From: Acanthaster planci | Lineage: Eukaryota; Echinodermata; Asteroidea; Valvatida; Acanthasteridae | Assembly (NCBI RefSeq): GCF_001949145.1 | Contig: NW_019091458.1 | Coordinates: 398,637 to 460,636 of the forward strand | Length of the DNA stretch: 62,000 bases | Direction of reading: 5' to 3' | Shown: one piece after another, positions 24,101 to 36,806 of the stretch | Position numbering within the stretch: the first letter of the stretch is position 1 | How the letters are laid out: the number at the start of each line of letters is the position of its first letter | Translations under genes and position numbers: made by a program | The notes under the pieces: model-generated | Told to the model about the DNA's origin: nothing | Databases searched by the model: none | What the model saw: the letters and a program-made list of their open reading frames with translations, nothing else

Positions 24101-27100
24101 AATGTTTTTTCTCCACTTAAAAACTGACTTGTTTGTCCTGTCAATCAAAGTTCCACAGTTATAGTCCCTCCCATGAGACTGCTTCTGCTTCGTTTAATGA
24201 AGGTCAGATACAAAATTTGACCACTAAATTAGACACTAGCTCGTACAAAGCAATTCTGCCACCACAGGAATATAATTCTTCAAGATCAATGTTTTAGTCT
24301 ATCTTCTCCTGTGGAATTCTCTGAATTGCATAAGCAAGAATCAAGTTAGAAGTTTGGATGAGAAAGAAAAACAAAGATTAAACTTGCCAACTTCAAATAT
24401 ATGTTTAAAAAGATTTCTTATGAAACGTCTTTCATTTAAATGTACTTCTTTGATCTTGTTCAGTTGTATAATTTGAGGGACAATATTTAAGTTATTAACT
24501 TAAAGAGCAACTTGCATATTTATCAAACTCACCTCCACAAAACAGGCACTTACCAACAGCAAGGGGTACACTCTGGGGCTTACCTTATGATCACACAGAA
24601 TTCAAATTCATCAAAATGCACTGAGTACACATCTAGTCTGCATCTAAATACAATACAAAACTTTATAGGCTGCTTCCTTACCTTGACTGAATTGTTGGAG
24701 AATAGTCTAGAGCTTCTCCGCACTCCCTGGGAGGATGGGAACAAGACTTGAGCCGCACTGCAAGATAATAGATTAGTACTGAAAACTGACATTAACTGTA
24801 CTGTACAAGAAGCCTTCACAAATGATTAACCCTGAACCCTGCTGAAAGNNNNNNNNNNNNNNNNNNNNNNNNNNNNNNNNNNNNNNNNNNNNNNNNNNNN
24901 NNNNNNNNNNNNNNNNNNNNNNNNNNNNNNNNNNNNNNNNNNNNNNNNNNNNNNNNNNNNNNNNNNNNNNNNNNNNNNNNNNNNNNNNNNNNNNNNNNNN
25001 NNNNNNNNNNNNNNNNNNNNNNNNNNNNNNNNNNNNNNNNNNNNNNNNNNNNNNNNNNNNNNNNNNNNNNNNNNNNNNNNNNNNNNNNNNNNNNNNNNNN
25101 NNNNNNNNNNNNNNNNNNNNNNNNNNNNNNNNNNNNNNNNNNNNNNNNNNNNNNNNNNNNNNNNNNNNNNNNNNNNNNNNNNNNNNNNNNNNNNNNNNNN
25201 NNNNNNNNNNNNNNNNNNNNNNNNNNNNNNNNNNNNNNACAAAGCTCGCACGGTGACACTTGGGCTGATTGGTCATGGGCGAATCAACCAGTTGGACCTT
25301 CTTACACCAAGAATTTTTCTCTTGTTTTTTGAAGGTGGCCTGTAAGTTACTACACTGAGCAGAGCGTCTACTACCACACGATAATGGGTCACCATTAAAA
25401 ACAAATATTCAAACAAGTTTTTTCATTTGAATAAAATGCTTAATTAAAAGGCTATTATAACTGAAGTTGTCATTACTTTCAACAATCCTCCCCTACATTT
25501 GTTTCATTGATGAGTGACACATAGGACGGCAGTGAGGTCACAGACGGCATGTCATGTTGTCACGTTCCATCTACATGCGCAACAACAGAACCAAGCCAGC
25601 TCACCTTGGCTGAGGGCTGGGTGTCTGGTTGAGGAGCATCTGGCTGGGGTCTTTGGTGTTGGTGTTACTTGAATTCCCTGATTGGCTGAACACAGCTGGC
25701 TTTGTCACCTGTGACCTTCTTGATATACCCTTTACAGAAATTAAAATACTAGGTGCTAGTCCAAAGGCAGCACGGAATGTGGCAAAATACATTTCTTTGA
25801 AATTGAACTTATGCTTTAAAGGCAAACTATATCTTTTAAACGAAAGGGTATACAACCGGGAACTCAGAAAAAAAAGTGTGATTATTGGCGACAGTTTTAG
25901 CAAATGGTTCCATCAAGATGAGTTTTCTAATTGAGGCCCACATGTGCAGTAGTTTCTGTAACCCAATGTGTTTGCTCACATGAAAAAAACTGGTGCTGTA
26001 CCAGACTGAACGCCTAGATAGACAGGGCACTAGTGGCATGTAAAATGGCCAGAATGTATGCTCTAGAATACAAAGGGGGTCTGTGTCTATGAAGTTTTTA
26101 AGCTATAATATACATGTAGAAAACACAGAGCCAGACTATTTTCTTCCTTTAATACATATGAGCTTAGCTACCTCCAACACAGATGGATTTTCACATTTTT
26201 TGTGGGGGGAGGCAAATTTTGTAAAATTCTGAACCACTTTCCGTTTATTAATTTCACCCACCAATCAGAAAATGAAGCACATACCCTCTTCTGTGGTGCC
26301 CTGATATCGACTGCCTGACTGTCCAACACAGTAGGGGACGGCGTGATGTACGTTGTGGTCATGGTCTCTGCAGGGCTTGGTGTGTCAACAGGCAGCACTC
26401 CAAAACTGATTGTTAACAAGCACACAGGAAATCATTCAACAGCAAACATTTTAGACTGCCATGCATGAATCCGATTACATACCCAAAGCCATTTGAAGAG
26501 CCCCCTCCTACTATATGCACATGCCTCCGCACTTCTGTTGAGCATCTCACCTGGGCGTGAGCGGGCTAGCAGAGACAGGACCTCCCAGGAGGTTCCGGCC
26601 CACTCGCGGCCTAGTCCTCTGCAACCGCGAAGAGCTGATGGCAGTGGCAGGAGCCGCTGGGGGTAGCAGGAGCGCCAGACCTGCCTCTGCCGGCGTGTGA
26701 TAGAGGTCGCCTTGCTGCTGGTCTGGCGTGAAGAAGTTGGAGAGTGGCTTGATGCCCGAGAGCTGTAAGGTGATGTTAGAGTTGTCCTGAAAAAAAAGGG
26801 GGTGCCACTGAAGTGAAAAGGAGCAATTGGACAAACCATTCCCACAAAATGTCCATGTCTCTGATGCACAGAAACCCAATTTCAAGGAGGTTGGTGCATG
26901 CAGAGAGGGCAAAGGACTCTGATGCATCATACATAAATACATTTTGTCTGATGTCATATATGCAAAAAGTACACGCACAAGTACCAGGCAAAATTCACTT
27001 ATGTTGAAGTCAAACCACATGTAAAACAGTTTTGGAGCTTCACGGCTGCTGGCCGTCAAAGCTCCACTGCACCACTTGTGCAATATCCAATGAGGTTTGG

Positions 27101-30100
27101 TACCCAGACATAAGGGTATTTTACAGTTTATTTGTGTACGCATTTTCCCTTGTGTGGAAAGGTGCCCTGCTAAATGTACAACATGCGGAATACATGCAAG
27201 TTTTTAAATGTACATGTAAGTAACAAAGTAAAAAATCATTATACACCACATAGCTGTTTACTTTTTACCACTTTTATAAGTTTTTGTGAAGAGGAAAACA
27301 ACAAATCAATGGCATATTTGCTGACTGCTCGTCTTGGCCACAAAAAATGGACACTTTTGTTTCAAGACAAGATACTGTCAGTGACAACAACTACTTTAGC
27401 TTCATTTTTTTCATATCAGCACTTTTGATATATAGATTGCAATGTCAAAGTGATATCGTTCATATCGATATCAAAGCAAAATTGATATATCGAATATTAT
27501 CAATGTATCAACAGACTTTAACCAACACTGCTTCTGTTGGAATTTGTTATAATTTATTTACATGAAACTCCAGTGGGGCAAATAAGACTACATCACGTAT
27601 TGTTGTATAATGCAAACCTTTCTGTTGCCTGTTGCCTTCTGCACTGAGCTCACCTGTGGCGTTTCTACCGTCAAGGGTGAGTCCAAGGTGGGAGTTTGCT
27701 GGTGGTTGACTGACATGTTCTCGGTATCGATGATGGGATACAGGTCTTGCTGTGTTGTGGCTACATCAGGGTCCGGCGCCATCTGGAAAACTTTGCTGGG
27801 GTCTGGCTTCTCGCCTGCCCAAATAAAAAGCCAGTGAGGTGTTTCACGCTCAAATTCAAAATGTCAAAGACTGGATATGTTTTGATGGTCTTTACAGGAA
27901 CATTTTGACAACTTACCGAGATTGCAGAGGTCTGCAAAGGATGACCAGAGGAACGGGTTCAATTTGAGACTTTGCCTGAGTGACTCTGATGACCGTGCCT
28001 TCCTCTCTGTTTTACTGTTGTGTGTCAAAAGAAAACTACGTTAAATAAGTCTCCACGACCAATTTTCATCAGAATGAGCACAAAAATGGTATATGGCAAT
28101 TGGGTGTGGTGTACAAGGTGAGGATAATATTCATGTGTGTCATAAACTGCCGTTTATGGGGGCACTTGTATGTGCACATCATACCAACTGAAGTACAAAC
28201 ACGTAGGTCGAGTCAACACTATAAATTAGTCCCTGCACTGCAGATTTGTCTCAGGGATATAACCCACCTGCATATTCTTGCCAGGAGTGCCAGTGCAAAG
28301 GAGGCCGAGTCAGCAAACTCTGTCTTAATCTCCTCGCAGGAGTGGGGCTTGAGTACGGCATTGCCCACCAGGGCTGCTTCTCCCTCTGCCAGCCTGATAG
28401 AGGAGGGAGGGGTTGGGAGACAGCAGGAGGGAGGAAGGAGGTTGGAAACCAAAATGGGATCAGAGAGGACTGACATTTTCAAAATTTCTACCATCCCATA
28501 CAAGTGTGTTTAACCAGCAGTCAGTCCACAGTTTGGAGCAGTGCTAATATTGTAGCAGAACTCATTCAATGTCATTTGTACAATCAAATGATGAATAAAA
28601 TTTGGATGCTGTGAACCATTCTAGAGCAACTAAAACATTCAAGCATTATGACTAACGACTGAGGGAACCCATGTACCTGATCTACAAAGGTGTCAAAATG
28701 TCATATTGTTTTCACAATTTATAAAAACACACACAATGCACTAGAGGGCTCAGTAGGGATAGTCAGTGGGCCTTACTTGTCTAGATCAAGGCAACATCGT
28801 GCCATGAGGTAACGGCACTGTGGGGTAGGGCATCCTTTCATCTGCAGCAGCGAGTAAGCCCTGTTGCTCTTGCCGGCACGGTAGTAGCATGTGGCAAGAA
28901 GGAACAGTGCCTCATCAGATCCCACTGAGGGAAAGGAAGACAAAACAACTATCAGCAATTAATTTGACGACCATGGGCATACTGTATCGTAAAATATGTG
29001 AATTCGCCACCATCAAACATGTTGAGGTCAACAAGACGCAGTTGCTACGACGATCTGAATGCCTGCAGCTGCTCGACCGTTCTCCCTGCAAAACATCATT
29101 CTTCGTTTCACATTTCGTTTACCTGAAGCCTCGGGACTCTTACTGCCGTTACCACTGAGATACAGGACGACCTTCAGTTGAATACATTGTATATACTTGA
29201 AACAGTTCAAATGTCTACCAAATTATTATAGAAAGTGGGCACCACTCCATCTGGTTGACATTTTAAATATTTTGCAATGGTTTTTAACTAACATGATATG
29301 CATATTTAAAGTACAGTTTTGTTTTCTAAATTTTATATTAGCTTTTATCTAGATTTGCTTGAAATATTGTAATTTGCAAAAGATAAAGCAAAAACCAATC
29401 ACTAAATGTTCTAGTCCAAACTATTTAGTCCATCACATTTTTTTACAATTTTACAAAATTTAATTAAGTAAAACTTCTTTCATGAGCCTACCTTCTGCAT
29501 AGAGTCGTTCTGCTAAGAAGATTGCATCAGAGTATGCGTAATGATTTAAACACTGCCATATTGCAGCCTGTTGGAAAATTGACAAAATGAAAGGCATGCA
29601 CTATTTAAACTCAAGTGACCAACTTGAATCCACTGAAACACAGCAAAATTGCGATTTGCCAGAAACTGTAGGGGCAAAATCAGAATTGTGAAAAACAGAG
29701 TGAAAAAGCAGAAATTTTCGGCCAAAATCAGGAGGGTTGGGAGGTCTGCAGATGGCTAAATAGGCCACAGGGAAAAATTACTGGCTGCATATGGAATTAT
29801 TTTCTCTCTTGAAAAAACACTTGGAAATGCCTGCTGATTAACGGCAATCCCTCCTGTTCTAAATGGGAAAACAACAGGGATGGGCCTATGCTTTTGTGAC
29901 CAGTTGACATAATGTAAGCGTTATCACTAATCCACATGGTTGATTTTGCACAATGGTGGAAAGGCATTGTGGGAGTATGGAACTTTTACAGACTTTCCTT
30001 TTCAGATCATAATTGTGAAGTTTCATTCGTTAGTTGACAGCAACTTATGTCTGAACTATCCAAGGACCTAGCTACCTGGCATGCCCCTGACCTCTCCTTA

Positions 30101-30883
30101 TTGGGACAATACAGACACCACTCATTTTCCCTTGCAGAGGTTTGCCATCACCAACGATCACATCAGAATTCATAAAAGTGACATCAACCATGCCATAAAA
30201 TTTAGCCATGTTAATGGTGTCGGTCATGCTCAAGGTTGGGTTGACGTTAATGATTCTTGATTATTTTCTCTGATTGGTAAACTGATGGCTATGCCATATT
30301 TCACACTCACAAAACTCAAAGGGGCAATAGTGTTGCAGTCTATCATTCTATGGCGAATATTGCCTGAAATCTTAACCTTTACATCAAATGTGCCTGACAT
30401 ATGACTATTTATGTGCTATAAACATCTCCCACATTGTAATGAAAATGTTTCAGGTGTTTTTATCATATTGCTGCAAAAATAGAGGAATACATGCGAAGCC
30501 CTGTAGAAAGTGAATGGAGAAGCCACCCTTTTGCCCAGAGGTCGAGTGCAATAAATGTAAAAACTTCCGACCTCGAGAATGCAGGTGAAAATATTCAGAC
30601 TAGGCCTAGTCTCGTACTGGGTTTAAGTAGAGGGTGTCAAGTGATGTCCGTGTATGGAACTCCTTCCCATTTTAATGAAGAAATTGTTTGAATGATTTAT
30701 AACAGACGCCTCCATTATAATCATCACTTGCCTTCTCCGCATGCCGGATAGGCCAACGCATATGCACGATCTAACGTTAACGGTGGTTTACATGGTTAAC
30801 GTTATTCTTAAAGAGTTAACAATTAAATAGACTTCAGACAACAATATGCACTGATTTACCTGCACTGGTTCTTGAATAACCAT
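18133..30883 (-). CDS. CDC27: APC/C subunit CDC27 (APC3), complete, 19 coding exons
   Basis: CDC27 is a TPR scaffold of the anaphase-promoting complex; its superhelix binds the IR tails of the co-activators CDC20/CDH1 and APC10. Exons: 30883-30860, 29567-29492, 28924-28777, 28393-28268, 28014-27917, 27814-27654, 26786-26551, 26405-26285, 25729-25605, 24757-24682, 24089-23867, 23141-22969, 22689-22537, 22098-22018, 21884-21757, 21448-21331, 20173-19970, 19510-19336, 18239-18133; 2553 nt, 850 aa (human about 824-830). Residues 1-190 are N-terminal TPRs (HYAYSDAIFLAERLYAE); 190-470 is a poorly conserved linker with LTPSFGVLP and RRSSRLF; about 475-800 are C-terminal TPRs (EGLLALLREIGKAYLAL, CHIGVVQHA); the tail is acidic. 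Exon 1 encodes only eight residues, MVIQEPVQ. Codon phase is unbroken across the gap at 24849-25238, so no exon is lost there. Confidence 0.97.
18342..18912. mobile_element. TTAA-flanked non-autonomous element, family A, copy A2
   Basis: It begins TGAACCACTTCCTGCCGGG (the first TTAA mutated to TGAA) and ends CCCGGCAGGTAATGG plus TTAA at 18909-18912. Its 571 bp align along most of their length with A3. It lies in the last intron of CDC27. Confidence 0.8.
20505..21102. mobile_element. TTAA-flanked non-autonomous element, family A, copy A3
   Basis: TTAA at 20505-20508, then CCACTTGCC; the right end is CACCCGGCAGCAAGTGG plus TTAA at 21099-21102. It is 598 bp and lies in a CDC27 intron. It shares with A2 the blocks AGAGTAGCCACCAGACAGTC and TCGTRTGGGTGT near the right end. 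Noncoding. Confidence 0.82.
24849..25238. other. Assembly gap (390 N)
   Basis: N run in a CDC27 intron. Its left flank, GATTAACCCTGAACCCTG, resembles the TTAACCCT ends of family B, so a repeat may underlie the gap. Confidence 1.
27451..27473. repeat. Short palindrome TGATATCG..CGATATCA
   Basis: Two 8-bp inverted arms separated by 7 bp, within an AT-rich stretch containing TATCGATA at 27463-27470, in a CDC27 intron. The role is unknown and it may be chance. Confidence 0.3.
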
Positions 30884-31091
30884 GATATGTAGAATGAGTT
30901 CAAGATTCGAGGTAAACAACACAGAAACTTCCAACTTAATTGAAAATCTTTCCTCGGAAAATTTTTCAGCTGTCCGCCATTTTGAACCTCGTTTTCATGC
31001 TTCGAATTTTCACCTTACAAACGAATGATTTCATTGGTCGATCTTTCGATCCGTTTGTGAACATTCTTTCGATTGGTTAAACTTTGGTACC
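30884..31091. promoter_or_regulatory. Bidirectional promoter of CDC27 and the sialyltransferase gene
   Basis: Only 208 bp separate the two proposed start codons. In the CDC27 direction the order is CCAAT (31076-31072), CCAAT (31037-31033), a TTCGAA palindrome (31006-31001) and a YY1-like AAAATGGCGG (30984-30975). Paired CCAAT boxes with a CHR-type TTYGAA element are typical of cell-cycle promoters bound by NF-Y and DREAM/MuvB. The motifs are directly visible; their use is an inference. Confidence 0.55.
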
Positions 31092-34000
31092 ATGGAACTG
31101 CGCGGGATGGACAAGTACTTGAAGTAGGTCCCGAATCCGAGTTAAAGTTCTAAAGTTGGCTTAGAGATTTTTCTTATTCAATAGTTCACAAGAAAAAAAA
31201 GGCTGTAACTCTTAATGATTTTTTAAGTCTTTTTTAAAATGATCGCATTATAAAACCGCCGAATACTGCTATTTGTAAAGTAGTTTTGCGGTCGCATAGG
31301 CATACGTCTTCTTTTTAGGCCACGGCTTACCGCGTGAGTTACCTATTCTTGTCCTGTGATAAAACTTTAAACCAATCTTCTTCCTCCATGTCGTCTGTTT
31401 TTCCGCTAGGCCGATTTGTTGGTATCAAAGTACCCTGCTGTGGTCTCCACATAAGGTCCTGAGTCTGATGCTAACACACGCATAGCATGTGGTTGAAATT
31501 CTATTTTCATTTATGTTTTGATTTTAACATGTTAAATGTTAGTGGTTTCAGTTTTTAGGGGTAACCATGATTTAACACTAACAGTTTGAGTTTGGATTCC
31601 TTAAAAATGTTTTATGGTTATTGGTTAGTATTTTCATGTACATGTTTTTGGGCCTTAGAATGATTTTGATTTGTGTGTGTGTGTGTTTGTGCTTAATACA
31701 TACTGTGGATAGTGCATTTGTGAAGCTAGAAATAACACTTGAAGGTATTTATTCATTTAGCTAATGATATTTTGCAATTGTACATGTATTTAAAGAAATG
31801 ATAAAGTACATGACATAGAAATGTGACGTTGAAATATTGAATGTTTTTATCCAGTTTTGAAAGTTTAGCTTCAGCTATCTGCAAAATTAATTACCAAATA
31901 CATTTCATCCAAATTTTGATCTGATTGATTTTTTCCTCTGACAAGTATTAATATTCAGTAGATATATATATATATATTTTGGTTCCACATGAGTTAAAAT
32001 ATGAGCCAAATTGTAGGCTACAGTCAAACTAACATCCCTTATCCAGTGATCAATCTTGGTTCTATTAGTACATTTCTTTGGCATGTGTGAGCACTTGATA
32101 GAAAACAGATGTTTTACACACACCACGTTATACTGCATGTATTTCTGCCATGGTTTGTGTAGACAAGTCTGTGCAAGTCTGTCAGCTAGGACCATGCATT
32201 TAGTCTGAATTTAGTTACATTATGGTGATGCAAAAATAATCTCATCACTACGTGTACTTTATGTACTGCTTCATTCTGACTTCTGACTAATGTGCATTTG
32301 ATTCCTTATAGACTTCAAACATATTTGGTGTTGCAGGTACATGTTCATGCTGGGAGTGTTTCATCTTGTTCTTGCAGATGCAGAGCATAATCTGGTCTTT
32401 TCTGGAGTCACATCAAATGCCAGTGATGAGAAAATGCCAAGCTTCCTCCCAAGGAGATCTGTAAGTTGTCAAGAAGTTTCATAATCACTTTGATATTATT
32501 TATTTTCGTTCCCAAAGCAGTGACAGAACTACTGGCTATATGGGCACGGATGAGCAGAATGCTGAAAATTTCTGTTGCTTGTGCCCAAGATTGCACACAT
32601 TCAGATGAAAATTGGCTGAATAGTCTTCTCAGATATCAACGTGCTCCACAAAGCCGTGGAGTTGAAATTTCGTCCAAAAGATTTTAAATCTTTGTTGATG
32701 TTGCCCCATAGAAACTGGAAACTTATGCAGGTGTAAGGAAAGTTAACGATGAGACTTTTTGAAGGAAGAAAACTGTTTTACTGATGTTGTTACCACTTAC
32801 GAGGAGCCTTGCATGGGGATATTAACTTATCATTACAAGTACAAACAATCAAAGAGATAAAAAAATTAAATAACAAACACGTATGCTGTAAATGTGTGTA
32901 CTTTTTCTTATGATAGTGTTTATGGCTTGTCTCGTTTCTCATCCTGGTCAGACCATCCACACGTTGCTGCTCATGTCCCTCCTATACTCGTTGATCCTGT
33001 TGGTGGCATACCTTTCCTTTGTCCTGAGGTCTCACTCCCTCAGTCAGTCCATCTGGTCATCACAGCGGGCCACGCCCCTCCCGGAAGAGCTTTCTAGGGC
33101 CCGAGAAATGCTGGACGCATTGAGGACTTCGGCAGATCGGAGAAGGTTGCCAACAGGCCAGCAGTACTCCTACAGCAAGGTCCACTGGGGATATCATGGT
33201 GTCCTGGATGAGAAGGTATGGAGATGAATTAAGAACAAGTGCGGTGGGGTTTATTTAGAGGTTGGGGGGTCAAACACCGTGGCCAAGGTAGGAGGCTTCA
33301 GCAGAGTAGAGATACAAAAACAACAAAAGCTAACCAAATATGAACTGCTTGTAATACCACAAAGATAGAGGACTTAGTTACCTGTAGCAAAAGAAGTATT
33401 AGAATCATAAAGAGGAAAAGGCTTTCCTGACAAACAGTTTTAAAATAATGAATAGCTACTTCCTTATCTCAGATTCAGGGGGGAATATGGGAATAATAGG
33501 AAGAAACAACAGCACTGCAGTATGCCCCACTCAAGACAGTCAGAGGTTAAGGTGCCAGTGTGGCCCAAAAAACACCGTTAATTTCCATCGGAATGTGCAC
33601 AAACTTCTCTTCCCAAATAAATGCACCTGAACATGGCACATGGCAAGGCCAATGCTGAAATGTTCAAATCTTGAATTGTTTTCATGGTTTTACATGATGT
33701 ATTATGAATCTGTAAATCCTCTCAGTGCCAGAGGTCGTTTTGGGCACTAGACTGTACAGGAAGCAACGGGTAAGGTAGTTCGGCGGTAGTACAGGGGCTA
33801 GTGGCTCTGGGAAGTGTCTCAAAAGTTGGAATATTCTACCCAAAAACTGCTTCCCCTATTGGGGAGAATAGATTGTTTCAGCTGGGAAGAGCTTGGTACA
33901 CCAGGAATAAAAGAGACATATTCGCCTATGCATGCATGTGTGAGAAGGAACGTTGCAAAGTACCCGTAACTTTTTTTATCTTTTTGCCTCAGAGCAAACA

Positions 34001-36136
34001 GGTTTGACCCCAATCAGAAATCAAAATGATTGACTCCGGTGAATGAGGCAATGCACAGCCAAAAGGAATTTAGCCAGACTGCCTCGAGTCACTTTTGTTT
34101 GGTGGTTGCATCGTTTGTCCACAGTTGCTCCAAATGCAGTGCTCTAAGTGTGCTGTGGTGTCGAGCTCCGGCCACCTCATCAACAGCAGCGCCGGACTGG
34201 AGATTGACGCCACTCCCTGCGTCTTCCGCATGAATAATGCCCCAGTGACTGGCTATGAGGTGGATGTCGGGTCGCGCACAACAGTGCGATCGATCGGTCA
34301 TGTCAATTTGAAGAAATCTTTTGAGGATGACGAAGGTTGGTGGCAAACCACCAGAGACCTACACTGTTAATCTTGATTTCATACCCGCCTGAGTTTAAAT
34401 GCAGTGAGCAGTTCATTCTGATGATAAAAAGTGACTTTTGTACGGAAATCCGATTTACTGAAGTCTCAGGTGATGTTTGGCAAGACATATCCCGAATACT
34501 GTTGTCAAACTAACAAGATTCTCTTAAAAATGTTAATTTCTGCTTCAATATTGCTGTCATTTTCGTCAACTTCAACTGTGCAGAAGAAAGTCATTCAGGC
34601 AAATTTCTTCCCAGCAATTGTGACTTTTGTATAACCTAAAGCCACATATTCATCTTGATCCGAACACAATAAAGTGATTGAGTAAATAACAAATTGTTGA
34701 TCTGTCTGTACTTAATTGAATACTCAAACTGGCAAAACACTTTGACAAATCCAATTGATGATCAAATATTTAAATAGTTCAGTGTATTTGAGACAGCAAT
34801 AAACCCACAGTGGTGTCTGTGGATAATTCCAATTTGTTTGATTACCTGTTACAATTAGGTGCATGTTGGGAGATGCTCTTGGACAATCGTACCAGAGCCT
34901 CTGTCATCCTCATCAACTGGATGTCCACAACCAAAGTCAAGAAGATGGTCTCTGGGGAGTATCGCTATGCTGTCCTCTTAGCTCACCTCTTCCCAGATGT
35001 CAAGTTCTACTCCTTCACGCGGGACAAGATGATCTCCTCAGAAGCTCTGTTCAAGAACTACACTGGGCTGTCGCGGTGAGGATTTCTGTGGTGACCTCAT
35101 CGTCACCCAGAGTGCCATTACTGCTACCACCCTCATCCCCCATCACCACTAATCACTTTCACCACTTCCACACCCTACCGTCATCATCCTATCACCACCA
35201 TCACCAATATCACCACCGTTCTAACTACCAGCACCATTTTTATCCTTGTATTTCCATTCAGTCAGGAAGCCCAGACCTGGTTGTCTACCGGATGGTATAC
35301 CTTAATAGCAGCGATGGATATCTGTAAAGACATTGTGGTGTATGGAATGGCCGATGAGAAATACTGCAATGGTTCCATGTAAGACCTCCCAAACAACAAG
35401 AAGTAGAATAAAATAAGAAAACAAATTGAGAAGAAATTTCAAAATTTTTCTCTGTGCATTCTCTGCATCTCACAAATGCAGTGACAGAAGTTCCTCATTC
35501 GTCCCAAAATATCATGTTGTTGGAGCATGAGATCCATTTATGCACTGAATATTGTCAGTTCCAGATTCCAGCTCTGCATCATGTATTTGGTTGTAAGAAG
35601 CATTCTGTTGATGTAGGCTGGTACTCTCACCTGCCTTTTTCGTTTCATCCACCGGTTACACCTTCCAATGCAGGAAGAATGCACAACGTATTCCTTACCA
35701 CTACTATGAGCCCAACAAGCTCAGGGAGTGCTCCTACTACAACAAGAGCGAGATCAGACTGACTGGGGGCCACCTGTTTATCACAGAGAAGGCTGTCTTT
35801 GCCCGCTTGGCGGCCAAGCGCCACATCAAGTTCAAGCACCCGTCCTGGCCCAGAAGGGACTTTGGCACAGCCGTGACCCTGGACACGCCCTTCCTTCAGC
35901 GCTACCGGCAGAAGCGGCAGAAGAAAGGGAGGCAACGGCGTAGGCGCCCAGTTCCACCTGACAATTGGACCAATGCCGTCCAGCTACGAGTAGGCAACCA
36001 GACCATCATTGTGCCCAAGGAGAAGCTGCTGGATCCCATAGTGGGCCTCATGCCAGACTCCAAGGTGCTCCCTGGGCCAGGGAATGAAACCAACCTCAGA
36101 GTCAACATCACCAGAAGTGGAGATGACAGCTTGTGA
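31092..36136 (+). CDS. GalNAc alpha-2,6-sialyltransferase, ST6GALNAC3/4-like, 7 exons
   Basis: A Golgi type II enzyme that transfers sialic acid from CMP-Neu5Ac to the GalNAc of sialylated O-glycans or gangliosides. Exons: 31092-31123, 32337-32460, 32952-33215, 34125-34335, 34859-35075, 35262-35378, 35674-36136; 475 aa, against about 300-350 for the family. The hydrophobic anchor is at residues 53-77. Sialylmotif L is about 149-196 (CAVVSSSGHLINSSAGLEID, CVFRMNNAP, DVGSRTT); motif S about 290-312 (LSTGWYT, IVVYGM); motif III HYYEP at 331-335; motif VS H355..E360 (HLFITE). Similarity to ST6GALNAC4 is clear through HPSW. The C-terminal extension is polybasic, with four N-glycosylation sequons. 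Exons 1 and 2 rest on the Kozak-like ACCATGG, a GTAGGT donor and frame continuity only; translation could instead start in exon 2 or just upstream of the anchor. Confidence 0.9.
31961..31978. repeat. Short (TA)n microsatellite
   Basis: A run of alternating TA in the first intron of the sialyltransferase gene; a short (TG)n tract lies nearby at about 31673-31686. Confidence 0.7.
35105..35240. repeat. CAC/CAT-rich low-complexity tract
   Basis: Imperfect trinucleotide-like repetition of CAC, CAT and ACC on the plus strand, almost without G, in sialyltransferase intron 5 just before the exon at 35262. Confidence 0.75.
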
Positions 36137-36800
36137 ATTGGATGACCTGTGCAGTACAACTGCAGTAGATGAAATGCTGGCCGACTGCTTCAAGTGGTAC
36201 AGTAAATCAAGCCTCCTGAGACGATCTGTTGAGTGTTTGTCCCTCAGTTACATATATATGTTTATATATTTATGATTGACAGTTTTTACATATTTGAATG
36301 ATATTTAAAGGATTTCAATTTTTATCTGAATGCCAACTGATCGTTTCCATTTAGGATTTCATTTCCCACTCAATTTCCTGTGTATTAGCATTTAGTAATG
36401 CAATTTACATGCTAACACTAAGGTGTGGTCACCAAAGTTTAATCCCAAAACCTTACAAACACTGAGCTAACAAATCTTGCCAATGAACTAAATGCCTTTT
36501 CCTCAAGTTTTTGTAAAGTTTCTGGTGCCTTTGTTTTGATAGTGTTAATTCCTAGTCTTTATTTTTTAGAAAATGTACATTTTATTTATATGAAGTATGA
36601 AGCACTTTTCAGCACAATACCAAACACGTCATTCAAAAGATAAAATGTATTCACTGATTCAATGCAATTTTGATACATGTACATATGTTTAAACTATAAA
36701 AACAGCTTTTTAAATTAAAGTACATGTATTTGAGTTTATTTGAAAGTTTGTGTTGAATGGTAATAGCCAAAAAAATTGCCTTTGACTGGAGCAACGTGGA

Positions 36801-36806
36801 AATAAA
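36801..36806 (+). terminator. Candidate poly(A) signal of the sialyltransferase gene
   Basis: AATAAA about 665 bp after the stop codon, in an AT-rich 3' UTR. It is the first canonical hexamer I see in the right direction. Confidence 0.45.

Noticed and set aside
24773-25276. Open frames across the second gap
   Set aside because: An artefact of N; CDC27 exon phases join without any exon there.
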